From: an uncultured Planctomycetaceae bacterium
Lineage (GTDB): Bacteria > Planctomycetota > Planctomycetia > Pirellulales > UBA1268
NCBI GenBank assembly: GCA_903885565.1
Contig: CAISJI010000125.1
Span: 1 to 32,799, forward strand
Reading direction: 5' to 3'
Length of the DNA stretch: 32,799 bases
The translations under genes were made by a program, and so were the position numbers. A model generated the notes under the pieces. That model had not been told where the DNA came from and searched no databases. It saw only the letters and a program-made list of their open reading frames with translations. Below are positions 23,863 through 32,166 of the stretch, piece after piece. Each line of letters begins with the position of its first letter. The first letter of the stretch is position 1.

Positions 23863-25560
23863 ATGAGCCGATGCGTTTTTCAGTCGCTTGTCCGCCCCAT
23901 GCTGGCCGGGGTGCTTTGTGTAGGTGCGCTGGACTTGGGCGTGCTGGATTTGGGTGCGCTGGAATTGGGCGTGCTGGATTTGGGCGTGCTGGGCGTTCGC
24001 TGCCTGTCCGCCGCTGAACCGGCCCCTGCGGCGCCTGCCGCCCCCGCCGCCAATCTGCCCGCCTTCACCCGCTGGGTGATCGCGGCCGACTACACCCGCG
24101 ACGGCGCCCAACTCCTCACTGCCGGCGGGGAAAGCCTCCTCTATCGGCCCGGGGATGTGGTGGTGTGGAATCCCGCCGATGGCAATCGCGTCGCCGATCT
24201 GGCGGGGCATCCCACCGCCGTCTGGGCGGTGAAGGCCTCCAAGGATGGCAAGCTGGCCGCCACGGCAGGCTATGACGGGCTGGTCAAGCTCTGGGATCTG
24301 CCCGCCCGCACGCTCAAAAATGATCTGAAAAAGCACAAGGGCTGGGTGCGCTCGCTCGATTTTTCCGCCGACGGCTCGAAGCTGGCCACGGCCGGCGAGG
24401 ATGGCACCGTGGTGGTGTGGGACACCTCCAACGGCAGCGAACTCAAGACGATCGCGGCCCATGGCGGCCCGGTGACGAGCGTGGCCTTCTCTCCCGACGG
24501 GGCCACGCTGGCCACCGGCGGCGGCGACAAACTCGTGAAGCTGTGGGATGTGGCCAGCGGCAACGAAAAGGCCAAGCTCGAAGGGCACAGCGACGCGCTC
24601 TGGACGGTGGTCTATTCGCCCGATGGCACCAAGCTCGCCACCGCAGGCGCCGATCGCTTGGTCAAGATCTGGAACGCAGCCGACAACAAGGAACTGGCCT
24701 GCCTCACCGGCCACAAAGATTGGGTGACCTGCGCCGCATTCACGCCCGACGGGGCCCGCTTGGCCACCGGCAGCCTCGACGGCGGCGTGAAGTTTTGGGA
24801 TCTCTATGCCAAGGCGGAGCAATATGGGCCAGAGGCAGTGAAGTCGAGCGTCTGGAGCGTGGCGATCCACCCCGATGGGAAGTCGATGTTCGTCGGCAGC
24901 CATGCCGGTGGCCGCCTGGTGCCGATCCCCGAGCCCAAACTCGTGCCCCCGCCCCCGCCGCCACCGGCTCCCCCCGCCCCGCAGTGGGTGGCGCTCATTC
25001 CGGCAGAATTCAAAAGCCTCGCCGGGGCCACCGGAGCGATCGCCGCCGATGGTGTCGTGACCGTCAGCGGGAATCTGGCCAAAGACATCTACACGATCCG
25101 CTCGACGGCCCCTGCCGGCGGAGCGGTGAAGGGGGTGCGGCTGGAGGCCCTCAGCGATCCGAGCCTGCCCGCCCAGGGACCGGGCCGGAGCCCCAACGGC
25201 AACTTCGTGGTGAGCAAGGTGGTGCTGCTGCATGGTCCTGCCGGTGGCACGTCGACCCCGAATCCGGTCGGCTTCGCTGCTGCCACGGCTGATTTCGAAC
25301 AGGCCGGCTATGTCGCCGCCGGCACGCTCGACGACAATCCCGACACCGGCTGGGCCGTGGCCGAAGGAATCGGCAAAGACCATACGCTCACGTTCGAACT
25401 CCCGGCCGATGTGGTGATCCCCGGGGGCAGCCTGCTGGCGGTGACAATCGATCAGCAGTTTATCGATGGCACCCATGCTCTGGGGAAGTTTCGCATAGCG
25501 GTGTTGCAGGAGGGGGCGGTGGTACCGACGCCGGTGCCGGCCGAGGCTCCCAAGCCGTAG
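23863..25560 (+). CDS. Secreted WD40 β-propeller protein with a C-terminal module shared with the PSCyt1 protein
   Basis: This encodes 565 residues from ATG 23863. A longer in-frame reading to 23209 runs antisense through the isomerase gene and is rejected. The N-terminus looks like a signal peptide but contains a five-unit repeat with Asp and Glu in its core. Seven WD40 blades follow (about 65-355), several with the classic GH...SPDG.LATAG.D..VKLWD pattern. A poly-Pro linker (about 361-374) leads to a β-rich module (about 375-565) with [18 protein letters not shown] and DTGWAV, closely similar to the insert of the PSCyt1 protein in this window. It probably acts as an extracytoplasmic protein-protein scaffold, which is inference. 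It is transcribed divergently from the isomerase/kinase operon. Confidence 0.92.
   Translation: MSRCVFQSLVRPMLAGVLCVGALDLGVLDLGALELGVLDLGVLGVRCLSAAEPAPAAPAAPAANLPAFTRWVIAADYTRDGAQLLTAGGESLLYRPGDVVVWNPADGNRVADLAGHPTAVWAVKASKDGKLAATAGYDGLVKLWDLPARTLKNDLKKHKGWVRSLDFSADGSKLATAGEDGTVVVWDTSNGSELKTIAAHGGPVTSVAFSPDGATLATGGGDKLVKLWDVASGNEKAKLEGHSDALWTVVYSPDGTKLATAGADRLVKIWNAADNKELACLTGHKDWVTCAAFTPDGARLATGSLDGGVKFWDLYAKAEQYGPEAVKSSVWSVAIHPDGKSMFVGSHAGGRLVPIPEPKLVPPPPPPPAPPAPQWVALIPAEFKSLAGATGAIAADGVVTVSGNLAKDIYTIRSTAPAGGAVKGVRLEALSDPSLPAQGPGRSPNGNFVVSKVVLLHGPAGGTSTPNPVGFAAATADFEQAGYVAAGTLDDNPDTGWAVAEGIGKDHTLTFELPADVVIPGGSLLAVTIDQQFIDGTHALGKFRIAVLQEGAVVPTPVPAEAPKP
23923..23997 (+). repeat. Five 15-bp tandem repeats inside the signal-peptide region of the WD40 gene
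   Basis: Units begin at 23923, 23938, 23953, 23968 and 23983 and alternate between GGTGCGCTGGAMTTG and GGCGTGCTGGATTTG, so a 30-bp unit was probably duplicated. They encode [20 protein letters not shown] and GVLGV. The reading frame is preserved whatever the copy number. Confidence 0.85.
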
Positions 25561-25586
25561 GCTCCCCAACAGCTCCTGCTCCACTT

Positions 25587-25601
25587 TTGCTCCACGAGCA
25601 A
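25587..25601 (+). terminator. Small hairpin downstream of the WD40 gene
   Basis: TTGCTC (25587-25592) pairs with GAGCAA (25596-25601) around a 3-nt loop, 27 bp after the stop codon. It has no T tract and is only a weak terminator candidate. Confidence 0.25.
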
Positions 25602-25689
25602 GAGCGAATCCTCCACACGAAGGGTGAGCCCGGTCGGCAGGCCGCGGCGCTCGCTTCATCCCGATCGCTCGCTCTGCGGCTGCTCCCTG

Positions 25690-25734
25690 CGGCTGGTACA
25701 ACGGCGGCTGGTACAACGGTGGCTGGTGAAACAG
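25690..25734 (+). repeat. 15-bp tandem repeat, three units, in a gene leader
   Basis: CGGCTGGTACAACGG occurs at 25690-25704 and 25705-25719, followed by a diverged third unit to 25734. It lies just before the ribosome binding site (AGGAAGC) of the gene at 25759. Confidence 0.75.
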
Positions 25735-25758
25735 TCGATCGAAAGGAAGCGTTCCTCC

Positions 25759-26295
25759 ATGACGATGCCCTCCCGCTCATTTCTCGCTGGCCTGCTGACA
25801 GTGGCGCTGGTCGCCGTTGGCTATCTGCTCGGGGAACGGGCAGGGGGCGGGCCGCGGGTGGAGAAGGTGTTGGCGATGACGGCGCTGTCGGATGGCTCGT
25901 TTGCCGTCTGCACAGCGCCGATCGAGGGAAACACCGAGGGCTTCTTCATGCTCGATTTCGAGACTGGCGACCTCTCTGGTGGAGTGCTCAGCCCGGCCAC
26001 GGGGAAGTTTGCCGCCTCTTACAAAACCAACGTTCTCAAGGATCTGGGGTTCAAGGCCGGGCAGGCGAAAAACCCGCACTTTCTGCTGGTCGCCGGTCAG
26101 GCGGAATTGCGGCGGGTTGGCTCGCTGCAACTGGCGCAATCAGTGCTGTATGTGACCGACTCCGCCACCGGATCGACAGTGGCCTACGGCATTCCCTGGA
26201 ACCAGCAGGCTGGTGCCGCAGTGGCGCCGTTTGTGGCCGAACTGCTGCCGCTCGATGTGGCCAGGCCACGGGGTGGCGCCGCCAAGGCCCCCTGA
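25759..26295 (+). CDS. Membrane-anchored or secreted protein of unknown function
   Basis: This encodes 178 residues from ATG 25759, with AGGAAGC upstream. One N-terminal hydrophobic helix (about 7-24) ends at LLGERAGGG, so it is either an anchored protein with an extracytoplasmic body or a signal peptide. The rest is β-rich, with repeated short strands (VEKVLAMTAL, GFFMLDFETGDLSGGVL, SVLYVTDSATGSTVAYGIPW) suggesting part of a propeller-like or sandwich fold. I recognise no family; proteins of this shape are common planctomycete hypotheticals. It is 73 bp upstream of thiS and may be cotranscribed with it. Confidence 0.75.
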   Translation: MTMPSRSFLAGLLTVALVAVGYLLGERAGGGPRVEKVLAMTALSDGSFAVCTAPIEGNTEGFFMLDFETGDLSGGVLSPATGKFAASYKTNVLKDLGFKAGQAKNPHFLLVAGQAELRRVGSLQLAQSVLYVTDSATGSTVAYGIPWNQQAGAAVAPFVAELLPLDVARPRGGAAKAP

Positions 26296-26368
26296 CAGCA
26301 ACCACCAACACGCGTCCGGTCGCTCCCTGCCGACCGCCGCCAAACCTCATTTTTTTAGGATCAGACGC

Positions 26369-26632
26369 ATGTCCACCAGCGAGCGCCCATTGCCCGGTGA
26401 AGCGACTCCCGCGGGGAACAGTGCCGCTGGGCTGGAGATCACCGTCAACGGGTTGGCCCGGCGAATGCCGGCCGGAGCGAGTGCCTGGCACGTGGTGGAG
26501 GCGGCCGGCCTGGCCGGGCGACCTCTGGCGGTGGAGGTGAATGAGCAGGTGGTGCCCCGGGCCCGGCTGGCGAACTGTATGCTGCAGGCAGGCGATCGCG
26601 TGGAGATCGTCACGCTGGTGGGAGGCGGGTAG
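26369..26632 (+). CDS. thiS: Sulfur carrier protein ThiS
   Basis: This encodes 87 residues from ATG 26369, with AGGA upstream. Residues 1-21 are a non-conserved tail; the ubiquitin-like domain follows (LEITVNG at about 22-28, [12 protein letters not shown] and a final [13 protein letters not shown]). The C-terminal Gly-Gly is the site that is adenylated and then carries the thiocarboxylate sulfur used to build the thiazole ring of thiamine. It acts with ThiG, encoded 86 bp downstream. No TPP-riboswitch-like CTGAGA element is seen in the 73 bp before it. Confidence 0.93.
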   Translation: MSTSERPLPGEATPAGNSAAGLEITVNGLARRMPAGASAWHVVEAAGLAGRPLAVEVNEQVVPRARLANCMLQAGDRVEIVTLVGGG

Positions 26633-26718
26633 CCTCGGCCGGTCGGTCGGGCCGTCCCCGCAGCCAGAGGAGCGCTGGCCAAGCAGGGGGGAGTCGTGCG
26701 TGCGCTCACGGTGATGCC

Positions 26719-27603
26719 ATGTCCTCTTCCCCGTCGATCTCTCCCAGAGTTCCAGTTTTCACTGCCGCTGGCGACAGCCTGCGGATCGGGCCTGTGGTGC
26801 TCTCCAGCCGGTTGGTGGTGGGAACCGGCAAGTATGCCTCGCACGCGCAGATGGCGGAGTGCCTCGCTGCCTCCGGCACCGATTGCGTGACGGTGGCGGT
26901 GCGGCGCGAGCGTTTGGTCAATGCCGCCGGCGAAAATATCCTCGACCATCTCGACTCCTCCCGCTACACGCTCTTGCCCAACACGGCGGGCTGTTTCACT
27001 GCAGACGAGGCGGTGCGCGTGGCCCGGCTGGGGCGCGAACTGCTGCGCGATCTCGGCAATGCCGGTTCGGAGTGGGTGAAGCTGGAGTGTTTGGGAGATG
27101 CCCGCACGCTCCTGCCCGATCCGGTCGGCACGCTGGAGGCGACCGAACGCCTCGTGGCCGATGGGTTTGCAGTGCTGGTCTATTCCAGCGACGATCCGGT
27201 GCTGGCCCAGCGGCTCAAAAGCCTGGGGGCTGCGAGCGTCATGCCGGCTGGCAGCCCGATCGGCTCCGGGCAGGGGATTCTCAATCCCAACAATCTGCGC
27301 ATCTGCCTGGAATACCTCAAGGATGGCGACCCTGACTATCCGGTGATCGTCGATGCGGGGGTAGGCACCGCCAGCGATGTGGCGGAGGCGATGGAACTGG
27401 GCGTCGATGGGGTGCTCCTCAACACGGCGATCGCCCATGCGGCCGATCCATTGCGCATGGCGCAGGCGATGCAGGCTGCCTGCTTCGCCGGCCGGCAGGC
27501 CTATCTGGCCGGGCGGATGCCGAAGCGGCTCTATGCCACCGCCTCGAGCCCCGACGAGGGACGCATCGGCCACAGCTCCACCGGCCAGCGGGCGGGGGCC
27601 TGA
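26719..27603 (+). CDS. thiG: Thiazole synthase ThiG
   Basis: This encodes 294 residues. ThiG is a (βα)8-barrel that joins deoxyxylulose phosphate, dehydroglycine and the ThiS sulfur into thiazole phosphate. Visible features are VVGTGKYAS (33-41), the Schiff-base lysine Lys121 in WVKLEC, the phosphate-binding [12 protein letters not shown] segment and [18 protein letters not shown], followed by [10 protein letters not shown]. The N-terminal 15 residues are an extra Ser/Pro-rich tail. The enzyme that makes dehydroglycine (ThiH or ThiO) is not in this window. hisF follows after 2 bp. Confidence 0.96.
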   Translation: MSSSPSISPRVPVFTAAGDSLRIGPVVLSSRLVVGTGKYASHAQMAECLAASGTDCVTVAVRRERLVNAAGENILDHLDSSRYTLLPNTAGCFTADEAVRVARLGRELLRDLGNAGSEWVKLECLGDARTLLPDPVGTLEATERLVADGFAVLVYSSDDPVLAQRLKSLGAASVMPAGSPIGSGQGILNPNNLRICLEYLKDGDPDYPVIVDAGVGTASDVAEAMELGVDGVLLNTAIAHAADPLRMAQAMQAACFAGRQAYLAGRMPKRLYATASSPDEGRIGHSSTGQRAGA

Positions 27604-27605
27604 TC

Positions 27606-28382
27606 ATGCTCGCCAAACGAATCATTCCCTGTCTCGATGTGGAGAAGGGGCGCGTTGTGAAGGGCACCCGGTTTCTTGAGCTGGTCGATGCCGGCGATCC
27701 GGTGGCCGTGGCTGCCCGCTATGAAGCGGAGGGGGCCGATGAGTTGGTGTTTCTCGACATCACGGCCAGCCACGAGGGGCGGGCGATCATGCTCGATGTG
27801 GTGCGGCGCGTGTCGGAGACGATCTTCATGCCGTTCACCGTCGGTGGCGGAATCCGCACGCTCGACGACGCCTGCCAACTCGTGCAGGCCGGCGCCGAGA
27901 AGGTGAGCATCAACTCGGCGGCAGTCCGCACTCCAGAGCTGATCACGGCCGTCTCCGACCGGCTCGGCAGCTGCGCCACGGTGGTGAATATCGACCCGAA
28001 ACGGGTGGTGCGTGCCGGTCGGGAGATATGGGAGGTTTTTGTCAGCGGCGGCCGGCAGCCCACGGGGCTGGAGGCAGTGGCCTGGGCCCGGGAGGTGGAG
28101 CGGCTCGGGGCGGGGGAAATCGTGCTCACCTGCATGGATCGCGACGGCACCCGCGACGGCTACGATCTGGAAATCACGGCGGCTGTGAGCCAGGCGGTGG
28201 GGATTCCGGTCGTGGCCAGCGGCGGCGCGGGCCGACCGGAGCATCTGGCCGACGCCATTGAGCTGGGACGGGCCGATGCGGCTTTGGCGGCTGGAATCTT
28301 CCACTTCGGAGAGTGTACGATCCGTGAGGTCAAGGAACTGTTCATGCGCCGGGGAATTCCCGTCCGGCCACCGCTTGCCTGA
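27606..28382 (+). CDS. hisF: Imidazole glycerol phosphate synthase cyclase subunit HisF
   Basis: This encodes 258 residues, the usual length. HisF closes the imidazole ring in histidine synthesis, using ammonia from its partner HisH. Both catalytic aspartates are present at the standard numbers: Asp11 in IIPCLDV and Asp130 in VVNIDPKRV. Phosphate-binding loops are TVGGGIR and VVASGGAG, and [13 protein letters not shown] is typical. HisH and other his genes are not in this window, so hisF is separated from them. It starts 2 bp after the thiG stop codon with no good ribosome binding site, suggesting translational coupling to thiG. Confidence 0.97.
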   Translation: MLAKRIIPCLDVEKGRVVKGTRFLELVDAGDPVAVAARYEAEGADELVFLDITASHEGRAIMLDVVRRVSETIFMPFTVGGGIRTLDDACQLVQAGAEKVSINSAAVRTPELITAVSDRLGSCATVVNIDPKRVVRAGREIWEVFVSGGRQPTGLEAVAWAREVERLGAGEIVLTCMDRDGTRDGYDLEITAAVSQAVGIPVVASGGAGRPEHLADAIELGRADAALAAGIFHFGECTIREVKELFMRRGIPVRPPLA

Positions 28383-28417
28383 TCCGGCCTGCCCCGCACC
28401 CCTTATCAAAAGCTTCC

Positions 28418-29581
28418 ATGGCGACGATCGAAACCACTCCCGACAAGCCAGCCACGGACACCGAGGGCTCCTCCCGCGGCGGCGGCGGCGTGAAGCCCCG
28501 CCTGGAGATCGATCGCCTGTTTGAGGCGCTCGTCAAGCTGGAGGGAAGCGACCTCCATCTCAAGGTGGGCCAGCCCCCGTTCATGCGGGTGAAGGGATCG
28601 CTCCAGCCCCTCAAGGCCGATCGGCTGGGCGATGAGCAGATGCGCAAGCTCTGCTTGGCGATGCTCGACGATCGGCAGAAGAAAATCCTGGAGCTGGATG
28701 GCGGCTGCGACTTTGCCCACACCTGCGTGGTGGGGGATATCAAGTGGCGCTTTCGCGTGAATCTGCTCTACCAGCAGGGGTCGCTGGGCATGGTGGCCCG
28801 CCGCGTCAACAACAAGATCCCCGATTTCAAGGGGCTCTTCCTGCCGCCGAGCATCGAGAAGCTCTGCCAGCTCGATCAGGGGATGGTGCTGCTGGCCGGC
28901 GTCACCGGCTCCGGCAAGAGCACGACGATCGGCTCGATGCTCAATTACGTCAACCAGAACTACCGCAAGCACATCCTCACGCTCGAAGATCCGATCGAAT
29001 TCGTGTTCACCGAGGACAAATGCCTGATCAACCAACGCGAGATCGGCACCGACGTCAAGAACTTCGAGATCGGCATGAAGCATGCCGTCCGCGAAGATCC
29101 CGACATTATCCTCGTCGGCGAGTTGCGCGACGTGGAAACATTCAAAACGGCGATCCATGCGGCGGAGACGGGGCATCTCGTCTATGGCACGATCCATGCC
29201 GCCAGCGCTTCCAGCTGCATCGGCCGCATCCTTGATCTGTTTCCGCAGGAGGAGCATCCCGCCATCCGCAGTGCCATTGCGTTCAACATGAAGGGCATTG
29301 TGGCCCAGAAGCTGCTTAAATCGATCAAGCCGGGCGTCAGCCGGGTGCCGATCTGCGAGGTGATGTTTTTTGATGTGCTGGTGCGCAAGTATGTGATGGA
29401 GGAGCAGGAGCACCTGCTGGCCGACCACATCAAGAAATCGACGCGCGACGGCATGCAGGATTTCACGCAGAGCCTCAAGAGCCTTATCGATCAGGGGTTG
29501 ATCGATCGCCACGATGCTCTGGAGATCGCCCCCAACCGCGAAGCCCTCATGATGGCGCTCAAGGGGATCGGGGTCACCTAG
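28418..29581 (+). CDS. pilT: PilT-type twitching motility ATPase
   Basis: This encodes 387 residues. The hexameric secretion-ATPase motifs are all intact: a PAS-like N-terminal domain with SDLHLKVGQPP (44-54), Walker A GVTGSGKST (161-169, Lys167), the Asp box TLEDPIEF, Walker B ILVGELRD (231-238, Glu235) and the His box TGHLVYGTIHA. HPAIRSAIAF near the C-terminal part is like the PilT signature. It probably retracts type IV pili. No pilin or other pilus gene is in the window, but the next gene is a relative of the assembly ATPase. The first 28 residues are a Gly/Ser-rich tail. It lies 35 bp after hisF. Confidence 0.93.
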   Translation: MATIETTPDKPATDTEGSSRGGGGVKPRLEIDRLFEALVKLEGSDLHLKVGQPPFMRVKGSLQPLKADRLGDEQMRKLCLAMLDDRQKKILELDGGCDFAHTCVVGDIKWRFRVNLLYQQGSLGMVARRVNNKIPDFKGLFLPPSIEKLCQLDQGMVLLAGVTGSGKSTTIGSMLNYVNQNYRKHILTLEDPIEFVFTEDKCLINQREIGTDVKNFEIGMKHAVREDPDIILVGELRDVETFKTAIHAAETGHLVYGTIHAASASSCIGRILDLFPQEEHPAIRSAIAFNMKGIVAQKLLKSIKPGVSRVPICEVMFFDVLVRKYVMEEQEHLLADHIKKSTRDGMQDFTQSLKSLIDQGLIDRHDALEIAPNREALMMALKGIGVT

Positions 29582-29734
29582 CAGACTGCGCACCAGCCTG
29601 CCCAACCCCGGGACAATGTCGGCGGGCGCTGGCCAGACACGCAAGGTTTTTGGATGGGAGACGGTTTTGAATGGGAACATGTGCGCCGGATAGCCCCTTC
29701 TATTCCGGCCAGCCCCGGTCAGCGGAGTGATCTG

Positions 29735-31546
29735 ATGGCACGCAGCGGTTTTTTCCGGAACAGGCTCCTCTCCTGGGTCAGCACCTGCGTGCCGTGGTGC
29801 GTGTGTGCCGCCGCCGTGGGGGCCGATGATGTCTGGCCGATGCCCAATCCGGAGTGGGTGCAGCGGGGGGAGGGAGGCGGGCTGTCGATCCTGCCGCTGG
29901 TCTGCTGGTGGCTGTGGGTTTTGGGGTGGGTGTGCACCAGCGACTGGATCACCCGCGACAGCACCAAGCTCAATCTGCGTCCCAATATGTGGGCGGCGCT
30001 GGCGGTTTTCCCGTTCGCCCTGGCGGCCCTGCTCGGCTGGCTGATTCCCTCGGTGCTGGCCGGGCAGTTTCTGATGGCCTTGGCTTGGCTGGTGCCGGTG
30101 TTCATGTATTCGGCCCAGCACAATGCCAAATCGACCCCGACGGAGAAGGTGCTGACGTTCGGCCACTTCCGGCGGGTGCTCGCCGGCATCCTCGGTCGCT
30201 TCGGCATCACGATCGACACCTCGGAAGAAACGGGGGATGTGCTCCCTGCTGTCAGCCTGCTGGCTCTGGGTGGAAAAACGGCCGACGACAACAAGGCCCG
30301 ACTCGAGCAGGCCACTGCCACGCCCGGCTTTGAAGAGACGAAAAAAGTGATGCAGGGGGCGATGATGGCCCGCGCCTCGACGATGATGCTCGAATGGACC
30401 CCCACGGTCGTGAACGTGCGGCATGAGGTGGACGGCGTGTGGATGGCGCCGCGGGAGCTGAAGTCGGGCGGGTCGCGGCGTAATCCGGAGGTGTGGGGAG
30501 ATGCCGCGCCGCTGGAGCGGCAGATTGGCGATTCGGTCCTGGCGACGCTCAAAACGGTAGCCGGCCTGGAGCCGAAGGAGCGGCGGGGCCGGCTGACGGG
30601 CACGTTCGCCCTGCAGGTCGACGGCAAGCCCCGCAACTGCAAGCTCGCCGTGCAAACCGCTCCCACCGGCGAACAGATGATCGTGCAGATCGAGTCGAGC
30701 GCGACGTTATTTAAGGGGATGACCGATCTGGGCGTGCCACAGCCCACCGCCGATCGGATCGCGCAGCTATTGACCCTGGAGCACGGGCTGTTTCTCATTT
30801 CCTCGCCGGCTGGCTCGGGGCTATCGACCACGTTCGATGTGCTCGTGCTGTCGGCCGACCGGCTGCTGCGGGATTTTGTCTCGATTGAGGATGCCGCGGC
30901 CCCCACCCGCGAACTGCAAAACGTGAAGCAGGCCCGTTACGATGCGCGGGCCGATCTGACTCCGGTGGCTGTCTTGCAGCAGGTGATGCGGGAGTATCCC
31001 CGGGCCGTGGTGACACGCGACCTGCGCGACAAGCAGCTTGCCGTGGAGATGGCCAAGCTCGCCGATGATCAGCAGCTGGTGATCATCAGTATGAAGGCTG
31101 CCGATGCGGTGGAGGCAGTGGCGCGATTTCAGGCCTGCGGCGTGCCTCCGGAGCAGCTGGCCAACTCGCTGCTGGGGTCGCTCTCGCAGCGCCTCGTACG
31201 GAAGCTCTGCCCCAAGTGCCGGGAGCAGTATCCCACGCCCCCGGAGGATCTGGCCCGGTTCAAAAAGACGATCGAGGAGCTTCCGCATCTCTACAAAGCG
31301 AGTGAAACGGGCTGCCGGCTCTGTTGCGGCACCTCCTACTACGGCCGCACGGCGATCTTCGAGCTGGCCTCGGGCGAAACGGTGCGCAAGGCGATTGCCC
31401 AAAAAACCGACCTCGCCACGCTCCGCAAGGCGGCGCTTAAGGATGGCATGAAGCCGATGCAGGAGCAGGGGATCAGGCTGGTGCTGGAAGGGGTGACGAG
31501 CTTCAAAGAGATGCAGCGCGTGTTGGCCGCCAAGAGCGGGGCCTGA
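29735..31546 (+). CDS. Membrane-anchored degenerate GspE/PilB-like protein (probable pseudo-ATPase)
   Basis: This encodes 603 residues from ATG 29735 (GGAG upstream). Residues 1-30 resemble a signal or first membrane segment, and hydrophobic helices follow at about 49-68, 84-104 and 107-126. The C-terminal 260 residues follow the GspE/PilB plan: a Walker A-like loop SPAGSGLST (357-365) in which the essential Lys is Leu363, and TRDLRD (427-432) in place of Walker B VGE-I/L-RD. The His-box position reads ISMKA in place of STLHT. In contrast the tetracysteine zinc motif is intact (Cys492, Cys495, Cys527, Cys530), as is the following YYGRTAIFEL. It therefore probably cannot hydrolyse ATP in the usual way and may work as a membrane scaffold next to the PilT-type ATPase. 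The cvpA gene follows after 14 bp. Confidence 0.9.
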   Translation: MARSGFFRNRLLSWVSTCVPWCVCAAAVGADDVWPMPNPEWVQRGEGGGLSILPLVCWWLWVLGWVCTSDWITRDSTKLNLRPNMWAALAVFPFALAALLGWLIPSVLAGQFLMALAWLVPVFMYSAQHNAKSTPTEKVLTFGHFRRVLAGILGRFGITIDTSEETGDVLPAVSLLALGGKTADDNKARLEQATATPGFEETKKVMQGAMMARASTMMLEWTPTVVNVRHEVDGVWMAPRELKSGGSRRNPEVWGDAAPLERQIGDSVLATLKTVAGLEPKERRGRLTGTFALQVDGKPRNCKLAVQTAPTGEQMIVQIESSATLFKGMTDLGVPQPTADRIAQLLTLEHGLFLISSPAGSGLSTTFDVLVLSADRLLRDFVSIEDAAAPTRELQNVKQARYDARADLTPVAVLQQVMREYPRAVVTRDLRDKQLAVEMAKLADDQQLVIISMKAADAVEAVARFQACGVPPEQLANSLLGSLSQRLVRKLCPKCREQYPTPPEDLARFKKTIEELPHLYKASETGCRLCCGTSYYGRTAIFELASGETVRKAIAQKTDLATLRKAALKDGMKPMQEQGIRLVLEGVTSFKEMQRVLAAKSGA

Positions 31547-31560
31547 ATACAGGGGATGCC

Positions 31561-32163
31561 ATGATTCTCAATATTTTTCTTATCGTCGTCTTTTTGGCGA
31601 CAGCCCTGGCGCTGTTTCGGGATGGGCTGTGGAGCGGGCTTATCATGCTGCTCAACATCCTGCTGGCCACCACGGTCGCCTCGGCCTGGTATGAAACGGT
31701 CGCCCGGCTGCTCGATGCGCAGGCGCCCGCTTTCACCTACCTATTCGATTTCTTCTCCATCTGGGGGCTCTTTGCGCTGGTGCTGCTGGTGATGCGGGAG
31801 ATCACCGACCGGCTCTCGCGGACGAAGGTGAAGTTCGTCAAGCAGGTGGAGATGGTGGGGGCGCCATTGGTGGCAATCCTCGCCGGCTGGATCATGATTT
31901 GCTTTGCGGCTGCCGCGCTGCACACCGCAGCGGTGCCCCGCAGCCTCGTGCAACCGACGCCCGGAGCGAGGATGTTTTTCGGTTTCTCCCCCGACCGCAA
32001 GTGGCTCGCCTGGACGAAGTGGTCGACTGAGAAGGGGCCTTTCGCGCGGGCTGAACATGTGTTTGATCCCGATTCCGACTTCATCCTGCGGTATGCCGAT
32101 AGGCGCCACAAACTGGAGCAGGAAGAGGGGCTTCAGCTGAAAACCGGCCCGGCAAAGAAGTAG
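31561..32163 (+). CDS. CvpA-family membrane protein
   Basis: This encodes 200 residues with four predicted membrane helices (about 1-18, 24-44, 58-80 and 98-120), followed by a soluble tail containing FGFSPDRKWLAW. The helix pattern and the ITDRLSR stretch after the third helix fit the CvpA/colicin V production family, inner-membrane proteins whose molecular role is unclear. The gene follows the pseudo-ATPase by 14 bp and probably belongs to the same transcript. Its stop codon is 3 bp from that of the convergent synthetase-like gene. Confidence 0.85.
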   Translation: MILNIFLIVVFLATALALFRDGLWSGLIMLLNILLATTVASAWYETVARLLDAQAPAFTYLFDFFSIWGLFALVLLVMREITDRLSRTKVKFVKQVEMVGAPLVAILAGWIMICFAAAALHTAAVPRSLVQPTPGARMFFGFSPDRKWLAWTKWSTEKGPFARAEHVFDPDSDFILRYADRRHKLEQEEGLQLKTGPAKK

Positions 32164-32166
32164 GGC

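Noticed and set aside
21822-24017. A 731-codon open frame on the plus strand
   Set aside because: It runs antisense through the isomerase, whose metal ligands are intact, and has no recognisable domain.
26296-26368. TPP riboswitch before thiS
   Set aside because: Only 73 bp are available and the conserved CTGAGA-type core is not present.
28406-30655. A 749-codon open frame on the minus strand
   Set aside because: It lies opposite the PilT-type ATPase and the pseudo-ATPase and its translation is His/Arg/Gln-rich without any domain.
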